DNA of 64,000 nt from Candidula unifasciata (GCA_905116865.2 CAJHNH020002449.1:1-64000), one strand, 5' to 3'. Shown: positions 1 to 12,229, counted from the first letter of the stretch. Numbers and translations: made by a program. Notes: generated from the sequence alone by a model not told the origin.

Positions 1-840
1 CCCCCACCGAGTCAGGAAGCCCTTCTCTTCTCCCCTTGACACTATGACAAACAGTCCCTTGTCGATGTCCCCCCTTTTACTACGCTAAAAACCTTTAATA
101 CCTGCCCGATATGATGTTGGGCGCTCGAGTCCCCCTTTTTAAATTTAATCCCGGTATCGCCACTTTAATCAACTTTGGCCCCGCACTAAAGAAATATTTG
201 TTTTCCTTAAACCACTCCCCAAAAAAATCCCCACATCCCAACATCCCGACAAGAAAAAACCGTTGCTATGGAGACAAAATATCATTTAGCACCAATGTTT
301 TTTCTTTGTATGGGTTTTAGCGGCGACCTTTCGCCCCATGAATAGCTATGATATGACCCGGCCCAATTCCCCTTTTTAAATACTTTCCCCGGTCATCATG
401 CCGTTCCCTAGCGCCCCGGGTCCCGCCCCCGCTGCTCTGTTTTTTTCCCAAACCCAAAAACGCACCCTCCCCCTTGCCGGCTGTCCGGGCCCCTATTCTT
501 TTTTTAATATCCCTAACTTGTTTTTTTAAAAACAATATATCTCCGCTAAAACCCATTCAAATTTTTACGACCTTCGATCCAGACAGATGATGATGATCCC
601 GGCGCCAAGTGCCCTTTCAAATCCTGGTCACAGTCCCCTTCCTAGGTTTTCTTTATCGCAAGTCAAAACGGTCCCCATACACACAATGCAGACCCCAATA
701 AACCCGCACCAACTTATTAGCCCCCCCCGTCCCCCGGGTCCCTGCCCTACCTGCCCCCCCCTGCTACCCAAATTGTTCCCGCCTGCCCCGTTTTATATAA
801 CGCCAACTGTCCACCTGCAGTTATGAAGATTTCCTCATTA
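1..840. other. C- and homopolymer-rich window edge, no gene seen
   Basis: This stretch is unusually rich in C runs and short T/A homopolymers, unlike the AT-rich rest of the window. No coding exon or known repeat could be recognised. It resembles poorly polished long-read sequence at a contig edge, but could be a real C-rich satellite-like region. Confidence 0.4.
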
Positions 841-849
841 CCTTTCCCT

Positions 850-1015
850 AAAACCAATCACTTTTACCATCACCAACCGCCCGAATCGATATTTACTAAG
901 GACAAAGAGGGCGGGTGCCCCGATCGATATTTACTAAGGATATATAAACCCGCCAGAAAGAACCAATCACTTTTGGCCGCCATCTTTTACAAAGGATAAA
1001 GAAGGCGGGTTAATC
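850..1015 (+). promoter_or_regulatory. Promoter-like cluster: duplicated CCAAT, GGCGGGT and TATATAA
   Basis: ACCAATCACTTTT occurs twice, CGAT(C)GATATTTACTAAGGA occurs twice, and GGCGGGT occurs twice with TATATAA at about 942. A donor-like CAT|gtgagtatt lies about 165 bp further on at 1109. The arrangement resembles a tandemly duplicated polymerase II promoter on the plus strand, but no coding exon could be linked to it. Confidence 0.25.
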
Positions 1016-1019
1016 GAAA

Positions 1020-3150
1020 TACGGCCCGTATTACGCTGATATACTACTTACGCCGAACGAACGATAAAGCTCAGTCGCAGCGGGGTCATCCGCCAGATCT
1101 CACCCCATGTGAGTATTCTTGGCAATGCGCTCTCCAGGCTGACCCAATGGCCCTGCTGCGACTGCTGGACTGCTTTCTGGACCCGAACCTCGTTTTCGTT
1201 GTCCCTCACCGTTTGTATTACCATGTCTCGGCGTTCTTTGGCTGATATAATAGTTACTTAGACTTTCCATATAAATGCAGGGAGCAAAAGCCACGACTGA
1301 AGTCTCAAGTATACTTCTCTGGAAGGGCTGTACATTAATAGCTTCTCCCCCCCCCCCCCACCCATAGCGGTAAGCAGTGGTACCCGCTATCGGCCCCTTT
1401 TAAAAGGCACAATGTTGTGTGCGTGTTTGTCAGCGCTATTAAAACAGACCCATTGTAATGAGTACCGCACCTTTGTGAATAATGTCCTGTGTTCAGGTAA
1501 CTTTCTGTTTAGGAAAGAAAGCCCAATTTTCTTCCCATGGTATACATTCATATACAATACACATGTACCTGGGAGCAGGGGTGTCGACACAAAGGAAATA
1601 GTGGGTATGGACCCAACAAAGGATACATTTTTAGGGGGCTTCTCAAAAGTATTAGGTTGGATTATCTTGATGTACTTCATTACAGCATATTGATGTATAG
1701 TTGTCAGGTCACTTCTTCTTCTTCTTCCTTTTCTTCTGATGCTTCTAGTTCTTTATTCCCCCCCCCCTCCGCTCCCCCCTCCCTCAGTCTATTACCCCTA
1801 ATGATCCCACGCAAAGTCATCCTTTGTCTATCGCCTTTACTTCATACGACGTCTTCATTCATGGTTTTAACTTCGCAACCTTTATTTTTATATCCATGTG
1901 GGGACCACTTCACTTTCTATCTGTTATTATTTGTTGTATTTTTTTTTCCTTGAATGATAATGCAGTAACAACGAATTCACCGCGACCCTTGTTTGGTGTA
2001 AATCTGTGATGCCTTTGACCTATATTTGTGTAGTTGTCCTATATACTTCTTCTGCTGTGTAGCAACACCTGTCTTGATACTAACAACTAGCTTGCGATAG
2101 TGGTATATTGAATTACCTTAACTGTGGACTTTGCTTTTGTGACCTTTGACATTTTAGTGCGTTTCTTATCGGCAGACATTAGATTGTGTCTTGTCTGTAA
2201 ACTAGGACAGTATCCTAATAGGCAGACACGGTAATAAAGAGGCTTTTAAATAAATGAGTACCACTAGCATGCTAATATGCAGTCTTAAAGACACCAACAG
2301 ATTAACTGAATACAAAAGGGAAAGAGGCGAATGTATCACAACACCAGAAGTTGATAGACGTATAATAATGACAGTACTATGTAATTTTACATCGACATTT
2401 GCTGGCATAGACTTCATCTAGTGTTTGTATCATCAGGGCTCAATCAGCATTATAAGACTGGCTGCTGTAATAATAAATGTATGCAACATAAACAGGAGGG
2501 GGAGGGGACAAAAGAAACGCTCACTAGCGTTATGGAGCCGTTATCGGATGTGATATTGATTATGTAGTTGTTTTTTACATTGTTCTTCGCTTAACATTTA
2601 CGTCGATGGACTCCCAAACACAATTTGAGTTTTAAGTAATACATATATATATAAAAACCAAAAAACATAACACCGATACAAGTCCGACTTACTATAAAGG
2701 TATATCCTTCACCGAGATTACGTCAATTCCGAAGAGACAAATTAATGACAGTGAATATATTAATTAACACAGACACACTATCTGATCCACAGGAACATGT
2801 ATGATGTGCCAACAAAAGACTGCTTATCTTTCACTCTGTGAAACCTGGAAAACATATGTCTTTGTCTTCCTCAGGCATTCATTCCATAGAACTAGGAAAA
2901 CTAGACTAACTGTTCAGAATTGAGAAAACACGACGCCATGTTTGTGAGGCTATGCCGTGGCCTGAAGGAATATCGATCGGGTGCTATATAAAGCTGAACA
3001 TCCGACAGGCGCGCTTGTAATACTGTGAGTGCTCACGCTCAACTCAGGGGCGGACCTGGCTGAGGAATCGATTAACTCACACTGGAACTAATGCCATGTA
3101 TACTACGGTTTAATTTCTCTTCTAGTTTATATGTGATTTCTGTACTTTCT
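1020..3150. other. Intergenic, no gene recognised
   Basis: Mixed AT-rich sequence with a C run near 1345, a T/C-rich stretch near 1710-1790 and a short (TA)n near 2643. A TATA-like tgctatataaagc occurs at about 2982. Open frames here are short and show no family resemblance. Confidence 0.5.
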
Positions 3151-3169
3151 TCCTACGGTAATTGTGTAT

Positions 3170-3372
3170 CTTTGTTCTGTACAGATCTCAAGTAAAGGTC
3201 ATATTTTCCCGCCCTCAGGGCGTTTACTTCCCATGACTTTACCTGGTACCCATTTAAAGCTCCGTCGACCTGGGTTCCGAGGTCATTTTTGATAAATGTT
3301 AGGCTTCTTTCGGATTTGAACTCACGATCTTCAGGTTTGTATGCGAGCGACAAGCTGATGCCCCACTGATAT
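3170..3372 (-). repeat. SINE, common core, minus orientation
   Basis: Reverse-strand copy of the abundant SINE. A tRNA-like head with GTGAGTTCAAATCC (B-box-like) is followed by the shared core (aaaatgacctcgg, cccaggtcgac, tgggtaccaggtaaagtc). Confidence 0.7.
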
Positions 3373-3489
3373 AAAAAGGTTAAACAAAAAAATAAAAACT
3401 TTTCTCGAACAAGTGCAACGTCATGCATATGATGAATAACTCATGCCTGTCGAACCATAGCATAATGGGATTGGTAAGTAAAAAAAAAT

Positions 3490-3752
3490 AAAGATCCCTT
3501 TTCACGCCTTTCGGCGCATCGGGAATATGGGCAGAGCGTCCCATATTTTACAGACCATCAGCACTGTGGGATGATGGTTACGCCGGCTGTCTTTACCTTC
3601 CCAGGACAGCCCATCCTGGTACCCATTTTAGGCTGGGTCGACCTGCGACGTCCCATACCACGACAAAAATCCACGCAGCCTGCAGTGGGTTTCGATCGCG
3701 GTATGCTGGCTTAAGAGTCCGACTCGCAACGCCTTAGCCACGGACGCCGCAT
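3490..3752 (-). repeat. SINE with alternative tRNA-like head, minus orientation
   Basis: The head begins GGCGTCCGTGGCTAAGGCG and has a GATCGAAACCC B box. It differs from the head of most copies but leads into the same core and 3' end (gcgtgaaaagggatct). The same head is at 40924-41210. Confidence 0.75.
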
Positions 3753-4391
3753 ATAATGGGATAGTAGTGAACACAAATTATACGTTTACATACAATGCTA
3801 GGTGTAACCAGGAAAGACCGACTTAAGAACGATGATATCAGGGCCTTCCGGTTAAAGTGGACGTTAGGAACGGCTACTATTTTGAACCATGGCAAATATT
3901 TGCTTCTGCCAGACTGTGGCAGTTGTATTTTTGATCCATTTTGCAGACTGAAAGGATACAGTTTCGTCGCCCAGCCTCTGAGTTGAGTACTTGGACTGAC
4001 ACTGTGAGCTGCGGATTTTATTTGGAATGTTTTTCGGCTGTAACCAATGGCGCGATTCCTGTTGTCGCAATATTGGTGGTGCCATTATGTAATTAAAATT
4101 GCTCGCGTGTGCAACTGCTGATCTGTTGGTGACTTCTGCTAACATCCATGATGAACTGCATTTTTAATGTCAGAATGTTTGTGTTAGCACTTCAGATGGT
4201 TACCGTATGCTTTTAATGCGTGTGTATTTTAGTTCATATGCTGAGACAGCAGTCTGTCAATCTTTCCACAAGGTACTATAATAAACATTATGTGTGTTTT
4301 TCGTTGGCACAGGAGCAGAGCAACTATTTTGTGACTTTTTTGCTATGAAGCTGAAACTAAAACTACCAGATTACCAGGTATCAGGAGAGTC

Positions 4392-4718
4392 GGGCGGAAC
4401 CAATACTGAACTTTATAGGTAGACAACAAATCAAATGGTCTGGCCATGTAACAATACTGGCGCATGTAACAAGATTGTCAAACAGGCCACCAAAGAGAGC
4501 AATGTTATTAAAAGACAACGGTAACAGAGCCAGAGGTCGACCAGGCAGAAAAAGACCGCAGAAATATCAGAGACTCTGGAAAGTACTTTATACGAAAAAA
4601 AAAAAAAAAAACACAACAAAGCCCCGTCCCAGAGATCTATTTCTGCTCTGACGCCGCAAGACATTAAATAGAGAAAAGAATGAGCAGAAGTAGAAGAATA
4701 AAAAGAAATAGAAGTAGC
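4392..4718 (+). pseudogene. LINE ORF2 3' remnant, GAA-tailed family 1
   Basis: Decayed 3' end of a non-LTR retrotransposon. It reads RQQIKWSGHVT, then NRARGRPGRK, the C-terminal region after the reverse transcriptase domain. The end (agagatctatttctgctctgacgccgc) is shared with copies at 23.5 and 43.2 kb, and it passes directly into the giant GAA array. Confidence 0.7.
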
Positions 4719-5366
4719 AGAAGAAGAAGAAGAAGAAGAAGAAGAAGAAGAAGAAGAAGAAGAAGAAGAAGAAGAAGAAGAAGAAGAAGAAGAAGAAGAA
4801 GAAGAAGAAGAAGAAGAAGAAGAAGAAGAAGAAGAAGAAGAAGAAGAAGAAGAAGAAGAAGAAGAAGAAGAAGAAGAGAAGAAGAAGAAGAAGAAGAAGA
4901 AGAAGAAGAAGAAGAAGAAGAAGAAGAAGAAGAAGAAGAAGAAGAAGAAGAAGAAGAAGAAGAAGAAGAAGAAGAAGAAGAAGAAGAAGAAGAAGAAAGA
5001 AGAAGAAGAAGAAAGAAGAAGAAGAAGAAGAAGAAGAAGAAGAAGAAGAAGAAGAAGAAGAAGAAGAAGAAGAAGAAGAAGAAGAAGAAGAAGAAGAAAG
5101 AAGAAGAAGAAAGAAGAAGAAGAAGAAGAAGAAGAAGAAGAAGAAGAAGAAGAAGAAGAAGAAGAAGAAGAAGAAGAAGAAGAAGAAGAAGAAGAAGAAG
5201 AAGAAGAAAGAAGAAGAAGAAGAAGAAGAAGAAGAAGAAGAAGAAGAAGAAGAAGAAGAAGAAGAAGAAGAAGAAGAAGAAGAAGAAGAAGAAGAAGAAG
5301 AAGAAGAAGAAGAAGAAGAAGAAGAAGAAGAAGAAGAAGAAGAAGAAGAAGAAGAAGAAGAAGAAA

Positions 5367-5401
<35 letters not shown>

Positions 5402-6147
5402 AGAAGAAGAAGAAGAAGAAGAAGAAGAAGAAGAAGAAGAAGAAGAAGAAGAAAGAGAGAAGAAGAAGAAGAGCAGAAGAAGAAGAAGAAGAAGAAGAAG
5501 AAGAAGAAGAAAAAGAAGAAGAAGAAGAAGAAGAAGGAGGAGAAGAAGAAGAATAAGAAAGAAGAAGGAAGAAGAAGAAAGAAGAAGGAAGAAAAAGAAT
5601 ATTAGGAAGAAGAAGAAGAAGAAGAAGAAGAAGAAGAAGAAGAAGAAGAAGAAGAAGAAGAAGAAGAAGAAGAAGAAGAAGAAGAAGAAGAAGAAGAAGA
5701 AGAAGAAGAAGAAGAAGAAGAAGAAGAAGAAGAAGAAGAAGAAGAAGAAGAAGAAGAAGAAGAAGAAGAAGAAGAAGAAGAAGAAGAAGAAGAAGAAGAA
5801 GAAGAAGAAGAAGAAGAAGAAGAAGAAGAAGAAGAAGAAGAAGAAGAAGAAGAAGAAGAAGGAGGAGAAGAAGAAGAATAAGAAAGAAGAAGGAAGAAGA
5901 AGAAAGAAGAAGGAAGAAAAAGAAGAAGGAAGAAGAAGAAGAAGAAGAAGAAGAAGAAGAAGAAGAAGAAGAAGAAGAAGAAGAAGAAGAAGAAGAAGAA
6001 GAAGAAGAAGAAGAAGAAGAAGAAAGAAGAAGAAAAGAAGAAGAAGAAGAAGAAGAAGAAGAAGAAGAAGAAGAAGAAGAAGAAGAAGAAGAAGAAGAAG
6101 AAGAAGAAGAAGAAGAAGAAGAAGAAGAAGAGGTAGAAGAAGAAGAG
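4719..6147 (+). repeat. Giant (AAG)n/(GAA)n array, 1.43 kb
   Basis: Almost pure GAA trinucleotide repeat on the plus strand with scattered single-base interruptions. An interrupted block starting ggaggagaagaag at 5536 recurs at 5861, so a unit of 325 bp has been duplicated inside the array. The homopolymeric Lys/Arg/Glu or Ser/Leu/Phe frames are not genes. It is continuous with the LINE 3' end upstream. Confidence 0.95.
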
Positions 6148-6424
6148 ATAATGCAATTGTTAGGTCGCATATCCTTGACAACAGTGTTTTTCAACCGGTC
6201 CAGACGGGCTACCAACAGTTTGTTGTCTTATTTTACTGGAAGGGTACTTTTTTTTTTTTCTCTAGGATTTCAATCTGTAAGATTAACACCGACCCGAGAG
6301 AAAAGATACTGGACTGTCTGACATCATGGCTTGGAGGATTATCTATACCAGAGATGACGGTTTGGTCTTTAAGAAAAAAAAAGAGAATTACGAATTCAAA
6401 CAGGTACAAATCCCAGAAACCTTG

Positions 6425-6590
6425 TTGCTGTGCTTGAAAAAAAAAAAAGTCGTCACGTTCAATCAGCATCTCTAAATGGGAGCTTTAGGTTGTAATTGTG
6501 ACTAAGTAATATGTGCCATGTAAAATTGCTTAGCATTGCGCGCCACCAAGTAGTCATGGAAAGGACGCGCTGCATTGATGATGCAAAAAG
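6425..6590 (+). repeat. Dispersed repeat G, copy 1
   Basis: Shares a stretch (gtcgtcac, caccaagtagtc, ggaaagga) in the same order with 57590-57770. The family is unidentified; neither copy codes for protein. Confidence 0.5.
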
Positions 6591-6659
6591 TCGTCTTCTG
6601 CCAATGGGTGACTCGGTCCCTGATGTATGGAAACCCTATTCCACCACAGAAAAAGATTT

Positions 6660-7060
6660 ATATGTTTATGTTTATTCAACGGATCAACAACATCATAGCA
6701 CCAGGGTAGTAACCCATAAGTGCTCCGTTCTTCTTCTATCTCAAGCCTGAGTCTAAACAATCTCAACGCAGTGCACGAACTTTATTTATTGCACTAGCGA
6801 AGATACTGAAATACTTTTCAGAGATAATTTTTTTTTTCCCACATTTTGCCGACTTAGCCCCATTAGGCTACTTTTTTTTCGATTTCTAACTGCCAAAGGA
6901 TTTTTTGGTGCGCAGCAATACGCAAAGGCGTCCGGTTTTACTAAACAAAGACCAGGGGGAAATTATCAGAAGTCCACGTGAAAAAACTATAGCCTTCACC
7001 GGGGCTTGAACCCGGTACCTCTAGCACTCGAGGCAGACTCCATGCCTCGAGACCACGCAG
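6660..7060 (-). repeat. D-type SINE, about 400 bp, minus orientation
   Basis: The tRNA-Ser/Leu-like head starts gcgtggtctcgaggcatgga and has GGTTCAAGCCCC as B box. Then comes a body (cgtggacttctgat, cccctggtctttg, gaaatcgaaa) and a tail ending gaagaacggagcacttatgg / tgctatgatgttg. A second full copy is at 36061-36444. Confidence 0.8.
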
Positions 7061-7099
7061 TTCACCCCCCCCCCCCCCTTTTCCAACCCTAGAGTTAGG

Positions 7100-7275
7100 T
7101 GACGGCCTACTGACTGATCTTCTACCCCACCAGGACCTAACACAAGCGACAAACACCCGATAACACAAAGTGCCGCCATGTGGATGAGGATCGCCGTAGA
7201 GAGGTCCCAGAAACCGCGTTCAGACAATTGGCCATATTTATGGCCTGCCTATATTGCGGCCCCTGGCAAAAGCCA
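7100..7275 (-). repeat. Dispersed repeat F, copy 1
   Basis: The minus strand reads ggtttctgggacctctc then gatcctcatccac and cactttgtgttat. The same order is found on the plus strand at 60490-60665. The family is unidentified and it is adjacent to the D-type SINE. Confidence 0.55.
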
Positions 7276-7503
7276 GGGTGGGGCTTCAAATAACAAAAAA
7301 TTTCGTCCTAAAAAGGACGTAACTGGATACGATGCAATGAGCTAGAGTTAGGTTTCTAAACCAAAACATATTATATTAGGGCACGCGACAGTTGAGCAAT
7401 TTGTAGTCCTCCGGTCTAGGCTAAGAATAAAGACTTTAACTCAAGTAGCAACGTGTTGAAATGTAACCTATGTGTCAAAATAAATTAATACTAAACTGAA
7501 AGG

Positions 7504-7770
7504 GAGCCTCTGTGGTCTAGCAGCTAGACGCTCGCCTGCGGATCGGAAGGTCGTGGGTTTGAGATCTGACAGGAAACGGAGTTTTTTCCAAAGCGACCTT
7601 GGCTTCCTGCTTTGAGTGGGTACCAGGTAAAGTCCTGGGAAGTAGGGGCATCAGGCAGGATGTTGACCACGTCACCCACCAAGTGCCGTTTGGCACTATA
7701 GGTTTAACACTATATACTAAATACACCTGAAGGCGTGTAAAAGGGTCCTTTCCTAATTACTAAACTAAAA
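7504..7770 (+). repeat. SINE, common core, full length
   Basis: Head: ctgtggtctagcagctagacgctcg, with GTGGGTTTGAGATC as B box. Then the core (gaccttggcttcctg, gtgggtaccaggtaaagtcc, gaccacgtcacccacc) and the tail gcgtgtaaaagggtccttt, ending in an A-rich run. Confidence 0.8.
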
Positions 7771-8255
7771 AAAAAAAAATCCAATGTCAAATTAGTACTT
7801 TTGTATGAAGAGCAAACATGGAGAACCTCCCAGGCAATTACTAGTTAACTACAAACATTCATTAACTAGTGTTTGCATAGAATAGATGGGATTTAATAGT
7901 ATGATAAAATCACTAATGTAGATCTTTGGAGGAAACTTAACAAGTTCTAGTGGACCAAGAGGTGAAGAAAAGTTGCTGGAGTTGATAGATGCAAGCTGAG
8001 AAAACATGAGAACAATATAACTAGAAGTGTCTTTGCACTGAAAGCCACAGGGGCATAGAAATAAAGAAAGAAACACACACACAAACACACACACAAACAC
8101 GGAGAAGGACGCTAGATAGTGAAGTTAAAAAGATGGGGAGGACATGGGGAGAGCTGCATATGATAGCGAAAGACAGAACAACTTGGCGTAAGTTGGCTGA
8201 GGGCCTCTGCTCCATTCGGGTTTAGAAAGGCTGAAGAATAATTCTGATTAACTCA

Positions 8256-8466
8256 GACGCCACCGTGATGTAGCAGCTAGACTCTCGGCTGCGAATCTGA
8301 AGGTCGTAGGTTCTGGTCCTGACGGTACCAGATGTTTTTCACAAATGACCCAGGTTGATCCAGCCTGGAAGTAAAGGCGGTCGGTTTAATGGTGACCTTC
8401 ACCGACACAGTGCGGTTTGGTCTATAAAAAAGGTCTAGACGACTTGGAAAAGGTCCTTAACTATTT
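8256..8466 (+). repeat. SINE, common core, internally deleted
   Basis: Head gccaccgtgatgtagcagct with GTAGGTTCTGGTCC as B box. The core lacks the usual gtgggtaccaggtaaagt segment. Confidence 0.75.
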
Positions 8467-8779
8467 TACTCACTTTTTCTGAAAAACCGTGTTGCTAAGG
8501 TAGGAATTACAATGACATTGGTACGAGAAGATGTGCAAGTTGTATCAGTAATAGTGTAACTGGTTTCCAGCTTTAAAACATAACATGACTGGAGTGGAGT
8601 AAAAGACACGTTGTAGGGTGTCGAGTAAAGAGTAGTTAGATGGGGACTGAGGGCTCACCCAAGAAGATATGTCTAGATCTCTCTGGCTAGAGCTAGTCGT
8701 TAGCTGTTTTATCCGAGGAAGACTACTGCTGTAAGCGGGAAATCTGTGTGATCCTGTTCCCTCTTTATACGGAAAGTGG

Positions 8780-9225
8780 AACAATTAAGTTGTGCGTCTT
8801 TTTTGACGGAAAGTACATTGTTACAGTCCTTAAGAAAGAGAATAGGGGCTTTTGAGCTGAAATGCTATAGAAAGATTCTCAGAATATCTTGGACAAAGAA
8901 GATAAGAAATATTGACATCTTAAAAGATCTGAACATTAAGGAAGATTGGCTAATAAACAGCATCCTTTCTCGAAAGCTGAAATATTTTGGTCACATCAAG
9001 CGCCACGACGAATTGGAAAAATTATAGCAGAAGGCATGGTACCAGGAAGGAGGGGCAGGGGCCGACCGACACGAAGATCGGCACAGGATATAAGTGAATC
9101 CTTGAGTGTGAAAGTTCATGAGGCGGGAGAATTGGCGAGAGACCGAGTTTTTCTTTCAGGCAGACTGTGATGAGAGTGACGTTCTGCAAAGGACCTGCTA
9201 CATGATGATGATGACATTGTTATTA
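8780..9225 (+). pseudogene. LINE ORF2 3' remnant, ATG-tailed family
   Basis: Reads FELKCYRKILRISW, then KYFGHIKRHDELEK and, after a frameshift near 9020, GRRGRGRPTRR. This is the C-terminus downstream of a LINE reverse transcriptase. It ends in gatgatgatga. The same family is at 48.0-48.9 kb. Confidence 0.8.
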
Positions 9226-9949
9226 CAGCAAGGTCCTTGAGTGGAAACAGTAATTACAATTGACGATTATACTCTTCACCATCCTATGGCGTTTAAAACG
9301 TTTATTTAAAGACCATCTGCTTTTGTGGTTTGTGAACTCAGTTTCTATCCATACAAAAACAACAAAACAAACCTAACCCGTCCTTTAATTATCACCCCCA
9401 CGCCAGTAGTATTGAAAGTAGCGAATTTATGTACCTTCTTGTTCTGTTACCGACCCACACAACCACCGTGGTCTTCTCAGAGGATTTGATAGAAGCATAC
9501 TAGTTACATCTCTTTAAAAAGTTACCAGTCATAAAATATCTTTTCATGTCCATGTTTTATTATAGCTCCCTATTTCCATAGCCTTTCATGCCTGTATTAT
9601 TTCCTGTTACGAATTTCTGGTTACATGATGACCTTAGCTGTTTATAAATCTTGTTGTTTCATATGTTGGTAGAGACATCGATCCAAAAGTTCGGTTGCTG
9701 TTGTGCGGGTCCTTTCCTTTCTCTCCGTTGACCTTTCTAGTCAGAGTTTGCTTTGTATTTGGTTCTACTTGATATCTCGACTGCAGTAACCAGGTCTTTT
9801 TTTTTTTTTTTTTTGGAACGTGGTACCAGCATCTTTCTTTGGACATCATTTTTTTATTTTAGCGCTGCTTCTCCATGTGGTAAATACCGGGACCTTTTTA
9901 AAACAACTGTGCGTACTGGCGTCTGTTTTTCTAGAGGAAAAAAAAATCA

Positions 9950-10550
9950 TCGTCTTCTTCTTCTTCTTCACTTCCTCTTTTACCGCTGTGGGTGTCGAGG
10001 AAGATATAAGGTTCTGTTTCTAGCTCTTCTGGCTGCCTCGACCATAGGCACATCGTGCTGTTGTAGAGTTTCTCTGATGTTATCCTTTCATCTTGTTCTT
10101 GGTCTACCCCGTGCTCTACGTCCTTCTTCTCTTTCCATGTATGCTTTGTATGGTATGGTGTCACACGGCATTCTCTCTAAGTGGGCAAACCATTTCACTT
10201 GCTGTCTTTGTATGTAATCCAGAATTGGTTCTGTGCCGACTTGTTCTCTTATGATCTCATTCCTGATCTTATCTCTTATGGTCACTCCTACAACCCTTCT
10301 CAGACATCTCATTTCCGTGGTTACTAATTTTCTTTTATGGTTTGTTGTGAGTGACCATGTCTGGCACTGGTAGCACAGAGTTGGAATAAATATGATTTGA
10401 ATAAGATGTCTCTTTGTGCTGATTGGGATTGTCTTTTGCTGTAAGAGGGGAGCTAGCTGTCCCAATACTTGGTTTGCTTTACTGCATCTAATGTTAATTT
10501 CTTTATCCAATTTCCCATCTTCGTTAAATGTAGTTCCCTGATATTTAAAA
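9950..10550 (-). pseudogene. LINE ORF2 3' remnant, GAA-tailed family 2
   Basis: The longest LINE fragment, about 190 codons: NQVLGQLAPLLQQKTIP, TTEMRCLRRVVGVTIRDKI, QQVKWFAHLERMP, RARGRPRTR. These are the thumb and C-terminal regions of a non-LTR reverse transcriptase. The 3' end runs into GAAGAAGAAG on the minus strand. A related copy is at 58175-58705. Confidence 0.85.
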
Positions 10551-10559
10551 ACCGCCCTT

Positions 10560-11129
10560 TTAAGTTATGTCTTGCCTTAGTTTTCGGTGTGAAACTTGAC
10601 CGTGCTTCTTCCTCCGAGAGTCGGATTCTCTACTGTTGAATTTTGAAATAAGAATCGACATCATATCACTCCCAACAATCCCATAAGCGCTCAGTCCCCA
10701 TCTTCAGCAGAATTCGAAGAGTTCCAATTCCGATAGTACCAGTAACTCTCTGATTGTACATTTGTCTTTCCTTTCCCCTGGTAACTATTCACAGCACCTT
10801 TCTCTTCAGTGATTGGTTTCTTGTCACTTCTATATCGGCGAGAAGTCAGTCTTCATTAGCCGCGAAGTTATCGAGCCTGGATCTGCGAACAGTGTGATAT
10901 AAAATACATCCATGATTCAGGTTTTAGCGTCAGCGACAGGTTTAGCTAATATCCTTGATTGCTAACAGTAGCGTCTTTAATCCAATGTTTACAGATTTCA
11001 GTACAACCTAAAAAATTTACTGGGGTGTGTCAGATCTTCAGGTAATCTCTATTACCTTTTATGTCTACATAACATAGAGATCCCATGATTCGAGTGGAAA
11101 AAAGCATCACATTTTTTTTTTTGTGTGTG

Positions 11130-11179
<50 letters not shown>

Positions 11180-12120
11180 GTTTCAGTATCAACGAGTTAC
11201 AAACAAACAAAAAATCCTAATATTATTTAATTTTATATCTAGTTTTTTTTTTTAGTATTTTGTGTGTGTGTGTGTGTGGGGGGGGGGGAAGGGGGGGGGG
11301 GGATCAAAATTATCCTCTTAGCGTTTATCATTTATGATATTCCGTTTCTGCGCTTTCTCTGCTCTGGACTCATCCGATTGTTGCTTTTATTACTGTAATG
11401 AGCTTTCTGTCCTCCGTCATTTAGCTAATAATCGCTTACCTTATGTAAGGTCTTTTCGTGCCCTACTTTTTAGACTTCCTGATGTCACTAATTTAAAAAA
11501 AAAAAAAACTAACTTTCTCGCAAATTTTAAAAGGATTTATTTCATTTTCAGTTTTTTTTTTTGTCTTGCAGAAAAATGTGTGCTAGTCTCAAAATCCACT
11601 CTCTCATTTGTGGTTACGTTTTTTGTCAAGCTAACAATTTTCATATTTCGTTTTTGCTCATTTACTCGTGCTATTTTTACAGCCTTATCGCAGTTCAGCC
11701 TATTGTTTTTTTGCGTTGACACCATGTAACAGCTATGCAAACACCACGGCCCACCCCCACAACCCACCCCCCCCCCCATAATTCTGACCGCTCCCCCCCC
11801 CCGGCCCTCTTCCCCCGCCGCTCATTTGCTTCTGCGCGTGCTCGCGTTCCCTTTCAAAAACATCGCTCCATACTTGTGTGGGGGGACAAAATCAATGTCC
11901 GCGTTGGCAACCAGGCAATGTTATATTTTTATTGCATAACCCACTGTATGAATGCTAACCAGGGTAATTCACCGGAAAACTCGCATAGGACAAATATTTG
12001 CCTATAGTTCTTTATGATAGAGAAATCTGTATTTTTTAATTCCTACGCGATACTTTATTATTCCACAATAATTTTTGGTGTGGCTTATTGAACAATTGAA
12101 CATTAAATTTGCACTGTTTT
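10560..12120. other. Intergenic; (GT)n and G runs, no gene
   Basis: Contains (GT)n at 11121-11177, GT/G-run tracts at 11260-11301 and C-rich stretches at 11765-11815. No exon or named repeat was recognised. Confidence 0.5.
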
Positions 12121-12129
12121 TTTTTTTCT

Positions 12130-12229
12130 TTCCTAATTATCCTAACCGCTTTAAGGAAAGGTGTGCCGAGAAATTTTTTTTGCCCTCACAAGGGTGCCAG
12201 CGCGAAAAAACGTTTGAAAAACGCTGCTC
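12130..12229. mobile_element. Possible hAT transposon terminus
   Basis: Ends in gtttgaaaaacgctgc, which resembles an inverted terminal repeat of hAT elements (CAGCGTTTTTCAAAC in reverse), preceded by gtgccagcgcgaaaaaacg. The other terminus was not found. Confidence 0.3.

Noticed and set aside
2975..3010. TATA-like tgctatataaagc as a promoter
   Set aside because: No exon or transcript evidence could be tied to it; such motifs are common in AT-rich DNA.
4431..6437. Very long open frames of poly-Ser, Leu, Phe, Lys, Arg and Glu on both strands
   Set aside because: All arise from the GAA trinucleotide array, are open in every frame, and have no non-repetitive coding sequence.
7020..7060. Functional tRNA genes (also at 12.5, 25.3, 35.5, 36.1, 38.3 and 52.1 kb)
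   Set aside because: A and B boxes are present, but almost all lead into SINE bodies and the stems are imperfect; these are SINE heads or pseudogenes.
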